Positions 1 to 7,323 of a stretch of DNA of 9,739 bases are shown here, in pieces. The stretch lies in contig DATDJF010000325.1 in the NCBI GenBank assembly GCA_036520715.1, positions 1 to 9,739 of the forward strand, written 5' to 3'. Source of the stretch: JAEUPI01 sp036520715 (GTDB taxonomy: Bacteria; Pseudomonadota; Gammaproteobacteria; Burkholderiales; Burkholderiaceae_C). The stretch's first letter is position 1, and the number at the start of each line of letters is the position of its first letter. A program made the translations under genes and the position numbers. The notes below the pieces were generated by a model. That model did not search any database and was not told where the DNA came from. It worked only from the letters and a program-made list of their open reading frames with translations.

Positions 1-1086
1 ACCAACAGCTTCGACGAGGCGATCGCGCTGCCCAGCGAGTTCAGCTCGCGCATCGCGCGCAACACGCAGTTGATCCTGCAGGAAGAGACGCACATCACGC
101 ACGTGGTCGACCCCTGGGCCGGCTCGTACCTGATGGAGTCGCTGACGCAGCAGATGGCCGACACGGCGTGGTCGATCATCGAAGAGGTGCAGACCCAGGG
201 CGGCATGACCAAGGCCGTTGGCTCCGGCTGGGCCAAGCTGAAGATCGAGGCCAGCGCCGCCGAGAAGCAGGCGCGCATCGACTCGTCGCGCGACGTGATC
301 GTCGGCGTCAACAAGTTCAGGAGCGAGCGCAACGACGCGGTCGACATCCTCGAGGTCGACAACCACAAGGTGCGCGAGCAGCAGGTGGCACGGCTGAAGT
401 CGGTGCGCGCCCAGCGCGATGCGGCCAAGGTCAAGGCGGCGCTGGCGGCGCTCACCGAGTGCGCGCGCTCGGGTCAGGGTAACCTGTTCGACCTCAGCAT
501 CCAGGCCATCCGGCTGCGCGCCACCGTGGGCGAGATCAGCGATGCGCTGGAGCAGGTGTTCGGGCGCCACCGCGCCGACATTCAGAAGGTGACCGGCGTG
601 TACGCAAAAGCCTACGACTCGGCCGAAGGCTGGGACAAACTGAAGGGTGAGATCGCCGCCTTCGCCAAAGCGCAGGGCCGCCGGCCGCGCGTGATGATTG
701 CCAAGCTCGGCCAGGACGGCCACGACCGCGGCTCCAAGGTGGTGGCCACCGCGTTTGCCGACCTCGGCTTCGACGTCGACATCGGCCCGCTGTTCCAGAC
801 GCCCGAGGAGTGTGCGCGCCAGGCGATCGAGAACGACGTGCACGCGGTGGGCGTGTCCACGCTCGCCGCCGGCCACAAGACGCTGGTGCCGGCGATCATC
901 GGTGAGCTGAAGAAGCAGGGGGCCGACGACATCATCGTGTTCGTCGGCGGTGTCATTCCGCAACAGGACTACGACTTCCTCTATGCCGCCGGCGTGAAGG
1001 GCATCTACGGGCCCGGCACGCCGATTCCGGCGAGCGCGAAAGACGTGCTCGAGCAGATTCGTGCCGCGTCTTCGACGCCGAAGTAG
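1..1086 (+). CDS. scpA: Methylmalonyl-CoA mutase, C-terminal part (5' end outside window)
   Basis: This enzyme interconverts (R)-methylmalonyl-CoA and succinyl-CoA with adenosylcobalamin in the cytosol, the last step of propionyl-CoA entry into the TCA cycle. The frame is open from the first base and ends at TAG 1084-1086, giving 361 visible residues; single-chain mutases are about 700 residues, so roughly half is missing. Visible residues 1 to about 120 are the end of the substrate-binding TIM barrel, with the family-typical stretches TNSFDEAIALPSEFSSRIAR and VVDPWAGSY. A linker follows, and from about residue 226 the cobalamin-binding domain begins. The base-off B12 signature is complete: D239-G-H241-D-R-G244 (the His ligates cobalt), S286-T-L288, and G316-G317 near VGGVIPQQD. 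The gene heads an operon with its chaperone meaB 20 nt downstream and the carboxylase that makes its substrate. The family call is very secure; the symbol could equally be mutB or mcm. Confidence 0.96.
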   Translation, partial: TNSFDEAIALPSEFSSRIARNTQLILQEETHITHVVDPWAGSYLMESLTQQMADTAWSIIEEVQTQGGMTKAVGSGWAKLKIEASAAEKQARIDSSRDVIVGVNKFRSERNDAVDILEVDNHKVREQQVARLKSVRAQRDAAKVKAALAALTECARSGQGNLFDLSIQAIRLRATVGEISDALEQVFGRHRADIQKVTGVYAKAYDSAEGWDKLKGEIAAFAKAQGRRPRVMIAKLGQDGHDRGSKVVATAFADLGFDVDIGPLFQTPEECARQAIENDVHAVGVSTLAAGHKTLVPAIIGELKKQGADDIIVFVGGVIPQQDYDFLYAAGVKGIYGPGTPIPASAKDVLEQIRAASSTPK

Positions 1087-1093
1087 CCTTGCC

Positions 1094-1097
1094 AAGG
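1094..1097 (+). promoter_or_regulatory. Ribosome-binding site deciding the meaB start
   Basis: AAGG lies 9 nt before ATG 1107. The upstream TTG candidate at 1089 would place this site inside the coding sequence and has no purine-rich site before it, only the end of the mutase gene. This is modest support for the ATG. Confidence 0.5.
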
Positions 1098-1106
1098 CGC
1101 GTGGTG

Positions 1107-2114
1107 ATGGTCGACCCGACAGACAAGGCCTTGCTCGACGGCGTGCTGCACGCGCAGGGCGAGGCGCAGCGGCGGGCGATCGCCAAGACGATCACGCTGC
1201 TGGAATCCACGCGCCCCGACCATCGCGCCCGCGCGGAGGACTTGCTCAACGCGCTGCTGCCGGCCAGCGGCAAGTCGTTCCGGCTCGGCATTTCCGGCGT
1301 GCCCGGCGTCGGCAAGTCGACCTTCATCGAGGCGCTGGGCCTGCATCTGCTGCAGCAGGGGCATCGCGTCGCGGTGCTGGCCGTCGACCCCTCGTCCAGC
1401 GTGTCGGGCGGCTCGATCCTCGGCGACAAGACGCGCATGGAACGGCTGTCGGTGCAAGCCGATGCCTTCATCCGCCCGAGCCCCACCAGCGGCACGCTGG
1501 GCGGCGTGTCGGCCCACACCCGCGAGGCGCTGCTGGTGCTGGAGGCGGCGGGCCATGACATCGTGATCGTCGAGACGGTCGGCGTCGGCCAGAGCGAAAC
1601 CGCGGTGGCCGGCATGACCGACTGCTTCGTGCTGCTGCAGTTGCCCAATGCGGGTGACGATCTGCAGGCCATCAAGCGCGGCGTGATGGAGCTGGCCGAC
1701 GTGGTGGCGATCAACAAGGCCGATCTCGATCCCGCCGCAGCAACCCGCGCGCAGGCGCAGATCACCTCGTCGCTGCGGCTGATGCAGCACGGCGGACACG
1801 ACAGCGAGCGCGATACGGTTCATTGGCAGTCGCGCGTGCTGACGCTCAGTGCCGTCACCGGCGCCGGACTGGCCGAGTTCTGGCGCGCGGTGAGCGAGTT
1901 TCGCGATCAGCAAGCCGCCAGCGGCCGAGGGGCCGCGCGCCGCCACGAGCAGGACGAGGCGTGGATGTGGGAGCGCATCGAAGCGCTGCTGCACGAGCGG
2001 TTTCGCGCGCAGCCGCAGGTGGCCGAGGCGTTGCCGCAGCTCACCGTCGACGTGCGCGCCGGCCGTGTCGCCGCCTCGGTGGCGGCGCGCCGCCTGATCG
2101 ATCTGATGAACTAG
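1107..2114 (+). CDS. meaB: MeaB/ArgK-type G3E GTPase, chaperone of methylmalonyl-CoA mutase
   Basis: MeaB binds methylmalonyl-CoA mutase and uses GTP hydrolysis to gate cobalamin loading and protect the enzyme from inactivation. The product is 335 residues, close to the usual 320-340. Numbered from ATG 1107, the GTPase motifs are: Walker A G64-VPGVGK70-S-T72; the switch region around SGGSILGDKTRM (100-111); the second switch ETVGVGQSE (156-164); and the base-specificity motif NKAD (203-206). The C-terminal 90 residues form the helical dimerisation arm expected for the family. I chose ATG 1107 because AAGG at 1094-1097 lies 9 nt upstream and because MVDPTDKALLDG aligns with the start of E. coli ArgK (YgfD) as I remember it. 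A TTG at 1089 (341 residues) or a GTG at 1104 is possible. The position directly after the mutase gene matches the function. The older name, arginine/ornithine transport ATPase ArgK, is a misannotation. Confidence 0.95.
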   Translation: MVDPTDKALLDGVLHAQGEAQRRAIAKTITLLESTRPDHRARAEDLLNALLPASGKSFRLGISGVPGVGKSTFIEALGLHLLQQGHRVAVLAVDPSSSVSGGSILGDKTRMERLSVQADAFIRPSPTSGTLGGVSAHTREALLVLEAAGHDIVIVETVGVGQSETAVAGMTDCFVLLQLPNAGDDLQAIKRGVMELADVVAINKADLDPAAATRAQAQITSSLRLMQHGGHDSERDTVHWQSRVLTLSAVTGAGLAEFWRAVSEFRDQQAASGRGAARRHEQDEAWMWERIEALLHERFRAQPQVAEALPQLTVDVRAGRVAASVAARRLIDLMN

Positions 2115-2132
2115 GACCTCGGAGACTGCCTC

Positions 2133-3661
<1,529 letters not shown>

Positions 3662-3665
<4 letters not shown>

Positions 3666-3727
3666 GCGCGCACGGCCGCTCCGAAGCGCTCATCCCGGAG
3701 CGCGACAGCGCGGAGGGTTCACTGTGA
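3662..3727 (+). CDS. Possible 21-residue leader/bridging ORF between pccB and pccA
   Basis: An ATG overlapping the pccB stop (ATGA, 3662-3665) opens a 21-codon frame that ends at TGA 3725-3727, inside the GTG start of pccA (GTGA, 3724-3727). The peptide begins MSAHGRSEAL, is hydrophilic, and resembles no family I know. The two 4-nt overlaps would let a ribosome re-initiate from pccB through the spacer to pccA, keeping subunit output balanced. I see no dedicated Shine-Dalgarno sequence for the ATG, so any translation would depend on termination at pccB. It may equally be a chance by-product of an inserted spacer element. I cannot tell whether the peptide is made. Confidence 0.25.
3677..3702. 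repeat. Inverted repeat in the pccB-pccA spacer
   Basis: CGCTCCG (3677-3683) and its exact reverse complement CGGAGCG (3696-3702) flank a 12-nt loop that itself contains the palindrome AGCGCT (3685-3690). The hairpin ends 9 nt before the GGAGGG ribosome-binding site of pccA. It has no T-run and so is not a Rho-independent terminator. It may modulate translation or processing between the two carboxylase cistrons, or be the core of a small inserted repeat. Confidence 0.55.
3712..3717 (+). promoter_or_regulatory. Strong ribosome-binding site deciding the pccA start
   Basis: GGAGGG at 3712-3717 is 6 nt from GTG 3724 but 18 nt from ATG 3736, so the GTG start is favoured even though the family-conserved sequence MFTKILIANRGEI begins at the later ATG. 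Confidence 0.7.
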
Positions 3728-5862
3728 GCGCCGCGATGTTCACCAAGATCCTGATCGCCAACCGCGGAGAGATCGCCTGTCGCGTGATCAAGACGGCGAA
3801 GAAGATGGGCATCGCCACGGTGGCCGTCTACTCCGAGGCCGACCGCGATGCGATGCACGTCGAGCTGGCCGACGAAGCCGTGCTGATCGGCCCGGCGCCC
3901 TCGCGCGAGAGCTACCTGGTGGCAGACAAGATCATCGCCGCTGCCAAGAAGACCGGCGCGCAGGCGATCCATCCTGGCTACGGCTTCCTCAGCGAGAACG
4001 AGGCCTTCGCAAAGCGCGTGGAAGACGAAGGCATCGTCTTCATCGGCCCCAAGCACCACAGCATCGCCGCGATGGGCGACAAGATCGCATCCAAGAAGCT
4101 GGCGCTGCAAGCCAAGGTCAACACCATCCCCGGCTACAACGATGTCATCGAGTCGCCCGAGGCGGCGGTGAAGATCGCCAGGGACATCGGCTACCCGGTG
4201 ATGATCAAGGCCAGCGCAGGCGGCGGCGGCAAGGGCCTGCGCGTCGCGTTCAACGACAAGGAGGCCTTCGAGGGCTTCACCTCGTGTCGCAACGAGGCCA
4301 AGGCCGCCTTCGGCGACGACCGTGTGTTCATCGAGAAGTTCGTCGAGAGCCCGCGTCACATCGAGATCCAGGTGCTCGGCGACGCGCACGGCAACCTCGT
4401 GTACCTCAACGAGCGCGAATGTTCGATCCAGCGCCGGCACCAGAAGGTGATCGAAGAGGCGCCGTCGCCGTTCATCAGCGATGCCACGCGCAAGGCGATG
4501 GGCGAGCAGGCGGTGGCGCTGGCGCGGGCGGTGAGGTACCAGAGTGCGGGTACCGTGGAGTTCGTGGTCGGCCGCGACCAGAGCTTCTACTTTCTCGAGA
4601 TGAACACACGGCTGCAGGTGGAGCATCCGGTGACCGAGTGCATCACCGAGGTCGACCTGGTCGAGCTGATGATTCGTGTGGCCGCCGGCGAGAAGTTGCC
4701 GTTCGGCCAGGCCGACGTGCAACGCAAGGGCTGGGCCATCGAGTGCCGCATCAACGCGGAGGACCCGGTGCGCAACTTCCTGCCTTCCACCGGCCGGCTG
4801 GTGCGCTACCTGCCGCCGCCGGCCACGATGGAAGCAGCCGCGCCGATGCAGTCGGGCGGCGGCGTTCGGGTCGACACCGGCGTCTACGAGGGCGGCGAGA
4901 TCCCGATGTACTACGACTCGATGATCGCCAAGCTGATCGTGCATGGCCGCGACCGCGCCGATGCGATCGCCCGCATGCGCGAGGCGCTCAACGGCTTCGT
5001 GATCCGCGGCATCTCGAGCAACGTGGCCTTCCAGTCGGCGTTGCTCGCGCACCCGCAATTCGTGGCCGGCGACTTCAACACCGGCTTCATTGCCGAGCAC
5101 TTCGGCGCCGGCTTCCAGCCTGCCGACGTGCCGCACGACGACCCGTTGTTCCTGGTGGCGATGGCGGCCTTCGTGCGCCGCAAGGCACGCGAACGCTCGG
5201 CCGGCATCAGCGGCCAGCTTGCCGGCCACGGCGTCAAGCACCTGCCCAATCTGGTGGTGGTGGTGCTCGGCGCCGCTGGCCGGCAACAGCACCACGCGGT
5301 GCGCGTGGACGAGTTCGATACCGCCTCGGGCAAGGCCGACGTGGTGATCGAGATCCCCGCCCCCGAGGCTCGGCAAGCCGGGCCGGCCCCCCGAGGCGGC
5401 GCTCCGGTCTTGGGGCGGCCCGGCGACCGGCGCCACTTCGCGATCCAGAGCAACACCAAGCTCGGCGAGATCCTGGTCACCGGTGCCTGCAACGGCAAGC
5501 CCTTCACCGCGCAGATCGAGCGCGGCGGTGTCAAGAATCCGCTCGGCATCCGCATCACGCACAACGGCCTGCAGATCGAAACGCTGGTGATGCTGCCGCG
5601 CGCCGCCGAGTTGCTGAAGCTGATGCCGCACAAGGCACCGCCCGATCTGAGCAAGTTCCTGCTGTCGCCGATGCCGGGGCTGCTGGTCGACGTGGCCGTG
5701 CAGCCGGGGCAAAAGGTGCTGGCCGGCGAAAAGCTCGCGGTGATCGAGGCGATGAAGATGGAGAACATCCTCATCGCCACCCAGGACGGCGAGGTGCGCG
5801 AAGTGCTCGCGCGACGTGGCGAGAGCCTGGCGGTCGATCAGCCGATCCTGGCCTTCGCATGA
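3724..5862 (+). CDS. pccA: Propionyl-CoA carboxylase, alpha (biotin carboxylase / biotin carrier) subunit
   Basis: PccA uses ATP and bicarbonate to carboxylate its own biotin, then hands it to PccB. The biotin carboxylase domain covers about 5-450: start motif ILIANRGEIACRV, ATP-grasp glycine loop K162-ASAGGGGKG, catalytic ERECSIQRRHQKVIEE (230-245, including C233), and the metal/active-site run E292-MNTRLQVEHPVTE with N294, R296 and E300. A biotin-transfer beta-barrel region follows (about 505-640). The biotinyl domain at the C-terminus has the signature EAMKMEN, with K678 34 residues from the end, as is typical. The 712 residues are longer than the roughly 665-680 I expect for Burkholderiales homologues. 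The excess is a Pro/Gly/Arg/Ala-rich stretch at about 545-570, encoded by a GC-rich inverted repeat (5360-5430). GTG 3724 is chosen from GGAGGG 6 nt upstream; ATG 3736 would remove four residues. The stop overlaps an ATG (5859-5862) of the next frame. Confidence 0.95.
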   Translation: MSAAMFTKILIANRGEIACRVIKTAKKMGIATVAVYSEADRDAMHVELADEAVLIGPAPSRESYLVADKIIAAAKKTGAQAIHPGYGFLSENEAFAKRVEDEGIVFIGPKHHSIAAMGDKIASKKLALQAKVNTIPGYNDVIESPEAAVKIARDIGYPVMIKASAGGGGKGLRVAFNDKEAFEGFTSCRNEAKAAFGDDRVFIEKFVESPRHIEIQVLGDAHGNLVYLNERECSIQRRHQKVIEEAPSPFISDATRKAMGEQAVALARAVRYQSAGTVEFVVGRDQSFYFLEMNTRLQVEHPVTECITEVDLVELMIRVAAGEKLPFGQADVQRKGWAIECRINAEDPVRNFLPSTGRLVRYLPPPATMEAAAPMQSGGGVRVDTGVYEGGEIPMYYDSMIAKLIVHGRDRADAIARMREALNGFVIRGISSNVAFQSALLAHPQFVAGDFNTGFIAEHFGAGFQPADVPHDDPLFLVAMAAFVRRKARERSAGISGQLAGHGVKHLPNLVVVVLGAAGRQQHHAVRVDEFDTASGKADVVIEIPAPEARQAGPAPRGGAPVLGRPGDRRHFAIQSNTKLGEILVTGACNGKPFTAQIERGGVKNPLGIRITHNGLQIETLVMLPRAAELLKLMPHKAPPDLSKFLLSPMPGLLVDVAVQPGQKVLAGEKLAVIEAMKMENILIATQDGEVREVLARRGESLAVDQPILAFA
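5360..5430. repeat. GC-rich palindromic repeat embedded in frame in pccA
   Basis: GCCGGGCCGGCCCC (5377-5390) pairs with GGGGCGGCCCGGC (5412-5424) except for one bulged G, leaving a 21-nt loop. Just before it, CCCCCGAGGC occurs at 5360-5369 and again at 5388-5397, and CGGC-AA-GCCG (5371-5380) is a further short hairpin. The stretch encodes residues of roughly 545-570 of PccA, low-complexity P/G/R/A sequence unlike the conserved strands on either side. From memory, sequences built on CCCCCGAGG and CTTGGGGCGGCCCGGC are scattered repeats between genes in several Burkholderiales; I could not check this. The element boundaries are approximate. Confidence 0.65.
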
Positions 5863-5863
5863 C

Positions 5864-5867
5864 GGAG
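5864..5867 (+). promoter_or_regulatory. Ribosome-binding site deciding the start of the VOC gene
   Basis: GGAG at 5864-5867 lies 6 nt before ATG 5874. The alternative ATG 5859, which overlaps the pccA stop, has no purine-rich site upstream, although it could be translated by coupling. Confidence 0.55.
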
Positions 5868-5873
5868 TCCGCG

Positions 5874-6344
5874 ATGGACAAGCCGTTCCAGATTCTCGGC
5901 ATCCAGCAGATCGCGATCGGCGGCCCCGACAAGCACAAGCTGCAAAAGCTGTGGGTGGGCATCTTCGGGCTGGCGATCAAGAGCACCTTCGTCAGCGAGC
6001 GCGAGAACGTCGACGAGGACATCTGTGCCCTGGGCCACGGCGCTCACGCCGTCGAGGTCGACTTGATGCAACCGCTCGACCCCGACAGCAAGCCGGCCGT
6101 GCACACCACGCCGCTCAACCACGTGGGCTTGTGGGTCGACGATCTTCCTGCGGCCGTGCAGTGGATGAGCGCGCAGGGCGTGCGCTTCGCGCCGGGTGGC
6201 ATCCGCAAGGGCGCGGCCGGCCACGACATCTGCTTCATCCACCCGAAGGGCGGCGACGAGTTTCCGATCGGCGGCGAGGGCGTGTTGATCGAACTGGTCC
6301 AGGCGCCGCCCGAGGTGATCGCCGCACTGCAACGAACCGCTTGA
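5874..6344 (+). CDS. VOC (glyoxalase/bleomycin-resistance/epimerase) family protein, possible methylmalonyl-CoA epimerase
   Basis: This 156-residue protein has the paired beta-alpha-beta-beta-beta modules of the vicinal-oxygen-chelate fold. Module one is about residues 7-67 (LGIQQIAIGG ... AVEVDLMQP) and module two about 79-145 (TPLNHVGLWVDD ... GEGVLIELVQ). Methylmalonyl-CoA epimerases coordinate metal through His, Gln, His and Glu. Aligned by eye, the equivalents here are Q12, D63, H83 and E140, so the first His is replaced by Gln. The second-half similarity (NHVGLWVDD, FIHPKGGDEFPIGGEGVLIEL) is strongly epimerase-like. An epimerase is needed because PccAB makes the S isomer and the mutase uses the R isomer, and no other candidate is in the cluster. 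Automatic annotation often calls such proteins lactoylglutathione lyase, which the context does not support. ATG 5874 is chosen from GGAG at 5864-5867; ATG 5859 would add five residues. The VOC fold is secure; the reaction is inferred. Confidence 0.88.
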   Translation: MDKPFQILGIQQIAIGGPDKHKLQKLWVGIFGLAIKSTFVSERENVDEDICALGHGAHAVEVDLMQPLDPDSKPAVHTTPLNHVGLWVDDLPAAVQWMSAQGVRFAPGGIRKGAAGHDICFIHPKGGDEFPIGGEGVLIELVQAPPEVIAALQRTA

Positions 6345-6419
6345 GCGTTGCGGCCGCGGCGGGCAGGCACGCGCCGTGCTCCCATCGACCCGGGCCCGGG
6401 TCGATGCGGAGGTTTCGTC
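6345..6419. other. Spacer after the propionate operon, with two hairpins
   Basis: The 75-nt spacer holds GCACG-CGC-CGTGC (6367-6379, 5-bp stem) and then a perfect 24-bp palindrome (6383-6406). No convincing -35/-10 pair is visible and there is no T-run after either stem. It probably marks the end of the propionate operon and the leader of the DUF481 gene. Whether it terminates, regulates or does both cannot be decided from sequence. Confidence 0.5.
6383..6406. promoter_or_regulatory. Perfect 24-bp palindrome abutting the DUF481 ribosome-binding site
   Basis: The half-site CATCGACCCGGG is followed directly by its exact reverse complement, with the axis between 6394 and 6395. It ends one base before GGAGG (6408-6412), the ribosome-binding site of the gene at 6420. 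As DNA it could bind a symmetric dimeric regulator. As RNA it could fold into a very stable stem that terminates upstream transcription or shields the ribosome-binding site. No U-tract follows, so it is not a standard intrinsic terminator. Confidence 0.6.
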
Positions 6420-7211
6420 ATGTGGTATCCCAGTGCTGCGCGTCTGGGCAGCGGATGCTTGTTGCTGAGCGTGTGGCAGGCGGCGCTCGCCGTCGATGCC
6501 GGCCCGACCCCCAAGGACGAGCGCTGGCGCGGCACCGGCGGCGTTGCCCTAGCAGCCACCTCGGGCAATTCGGAGACCGGCTCGGTCTTGTTCAACATCG
6601 ACGCCAGCCGCGCCAGCGAGGTCGACAAGATCGGGCTCGGTGGCAACTACAACTATGCGCGAGCGCGGCTCGACGGCATCCGCACCACCACGGCCAACAA
6701 GGGGTTGGCGTTCGGCCAATACGACCGCGACTTCGCGCCGCAGTGGTTCGCCTTCGGCCGCCTGGCGCTCGACAAGGATGCGCTGGTCGACCTGTCGCTG
6801 CGCAGCGCGGTGGCGACGGGCGTCGGCTACCGCGTGATCGACACGCCGCAGACGACCTTCACGCTGCAGGCCGGCGTGGGATACACCACCGAGCGCTACG
6901 GCTCGACGCAGACCATCGACGGCGAGGTGGGCAGCCGGTTCGACCGCACGACGCTGTTTCTTGCCGAGGAGTCGGCGCACAAGTATTCGGAGACGGTTTC
7001 GTTCAAGCAGCGCCTGGAGGCCAGCCCGACGATCGCCGGCGGGCGTGGCGTGCTGGTGAGGTTCAACGCCAACCTGGCGGTGGCGCTCAACAGCTCGCTG
7101 AATCTGACCGTCGGCGTGATCGACACCTACAACAGCGAGCCACCCGAGGGCGCCGTGCGCAACGACGTGAGCCTGTTCACCGGCATCGATTTCAGGTTCG
7201 GCGGGCCTTGA
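6420..7211 (+). CDS. DUF481 family outer-membrane beta-barrel protein (YdiY-like)
   Basis: The product is 263 residues. Residues 1-24 form a signal peptide (hydrophobic core LGSGCLLLSVWQAALA, predicted cleavage after ALA at 22-24), giving a mature protein that starts VDAGPTPKDERW. The mature part carries DUF481 hallmarks: GGVALAATSGNSETGS near the N-terminus (40-55), RDFAPQWFAFGRLALDKD (103-120), GVGYRVIDTPQTTFTLQAGVGYTTER (134-159), then alternating-residue strands to the end. The family is described as salt-induced or otherwise uncharacterised outer-membrane proteins; the exact role is unknown. The final strand has a beta-barrel assembly-like GIDFRF (255-260), but three residues (GGP) follow the usual terminal aromatic. 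ATG 6420 is chosen from GGAGG at 6408-6412 (7-nt spacing) and from the signal peptide it creates; a TTG at 6348 would put a basic extension in front. The preceding palindrome suggests it is not simply part of the propionate operon. Confidence 0.85.
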   Translation: MWYPSAARLGSGCLLLSVWQAALAVDAGPTPKDERWRGTGGVALAATSGNSETGSVLFNIDASRASEVDKIGLGGNYNYARARLDGIRTTTANKGLAFGQYDRDFAPQWFAFGRLALDKDALVDLSLRSAVATGVGYRVIDTPQTTFTLQAGVGYTTERYGSTQTIDGEVGSRFDRTTLFLAEESAHKYSETVSFKQRLEASPTIAGGRGVLVRFNANLAVALNSSLNLTVGVIDTYNSEPPEGAVRNDVSLFTGIDFRFGGP

Positions 7212-7232
7212 CGCTGCGGCACTCGAACGAGC

Positions 7233-7249
7233 CTTCGCGTTTGGCGAAG
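7233..7249 (+). repeat. Short hairpin downstream of the DUF481 gene
   Basis: A perfect 6-bp stem (CTTCGC / GCGAAG) with a 5-nt loop starts 22 nt after the DUF481 stop. It is placed like a terminator but is followed by CCTCGG rather than a T-run, so it may instead be a weak transcript-end or stability structure. Confidence 0.35.
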
Positions 7250-7251
7250 CC

Positions 7252-7261
7252 TCGGTTCACA
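7252..7261 (+). promoter_or_regulatory. TCGGTTCACA motif upstream of the LysR gene (copy 1)
   Basis: This 10-mer lies 62 nt before the LysR start and is repeated exactly at 8281-8290, 27 nt before leuC. A shared element in front of a regulator and its likely target suggests an operator or promoter part, but no partner half-site was recognised. Confidence 0.3.
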
Positions 7262-7323
7262 ATTCGCGCATCGCTCCTTCAGCCCGCGCGCGCGAAGATC
7301 ACGCTCGCGCCGGCCATGCCGCC

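Larger units (their letters stand above)
7212..7323. other. Spacer between the DUF481 gene and the LysR gene
   Basis: The 112-nt spacer contains the hairpin CTTCGC-GTTTG-GCGAAG (7233-7249) and the 10-mer TCGGTTCACA (7252-7261), which recurs ahead of leuC. I find no clear sigma-70 promoter pair and no Shine-Dalgarno sequence close to ATG 7324. Confidence 0.5.

Noticed and set aside
6341..6369. A possible sigma-70 promoter starting at TTGAGC (6341-6346) before the DUF481 gene
   Set aside because: At the proper spacing there is only GC-rich sequence with no -10-like hexamer.
6383..6406. Calling the palindrome a Rho-independent terminator
   Set aside because: The stem is strong, but the bases after it are CGGAGGTTTCG, which include the next ribosome-binding site and no U-tract.
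7208..7263. A possible promoter from TTGACG (7208-7213) with CACAAT (7258-7263) before the LysR gene
   Set aside because: The spacing is 44 nt, far from 16-18, and neither hexamer has a properly placed partner.
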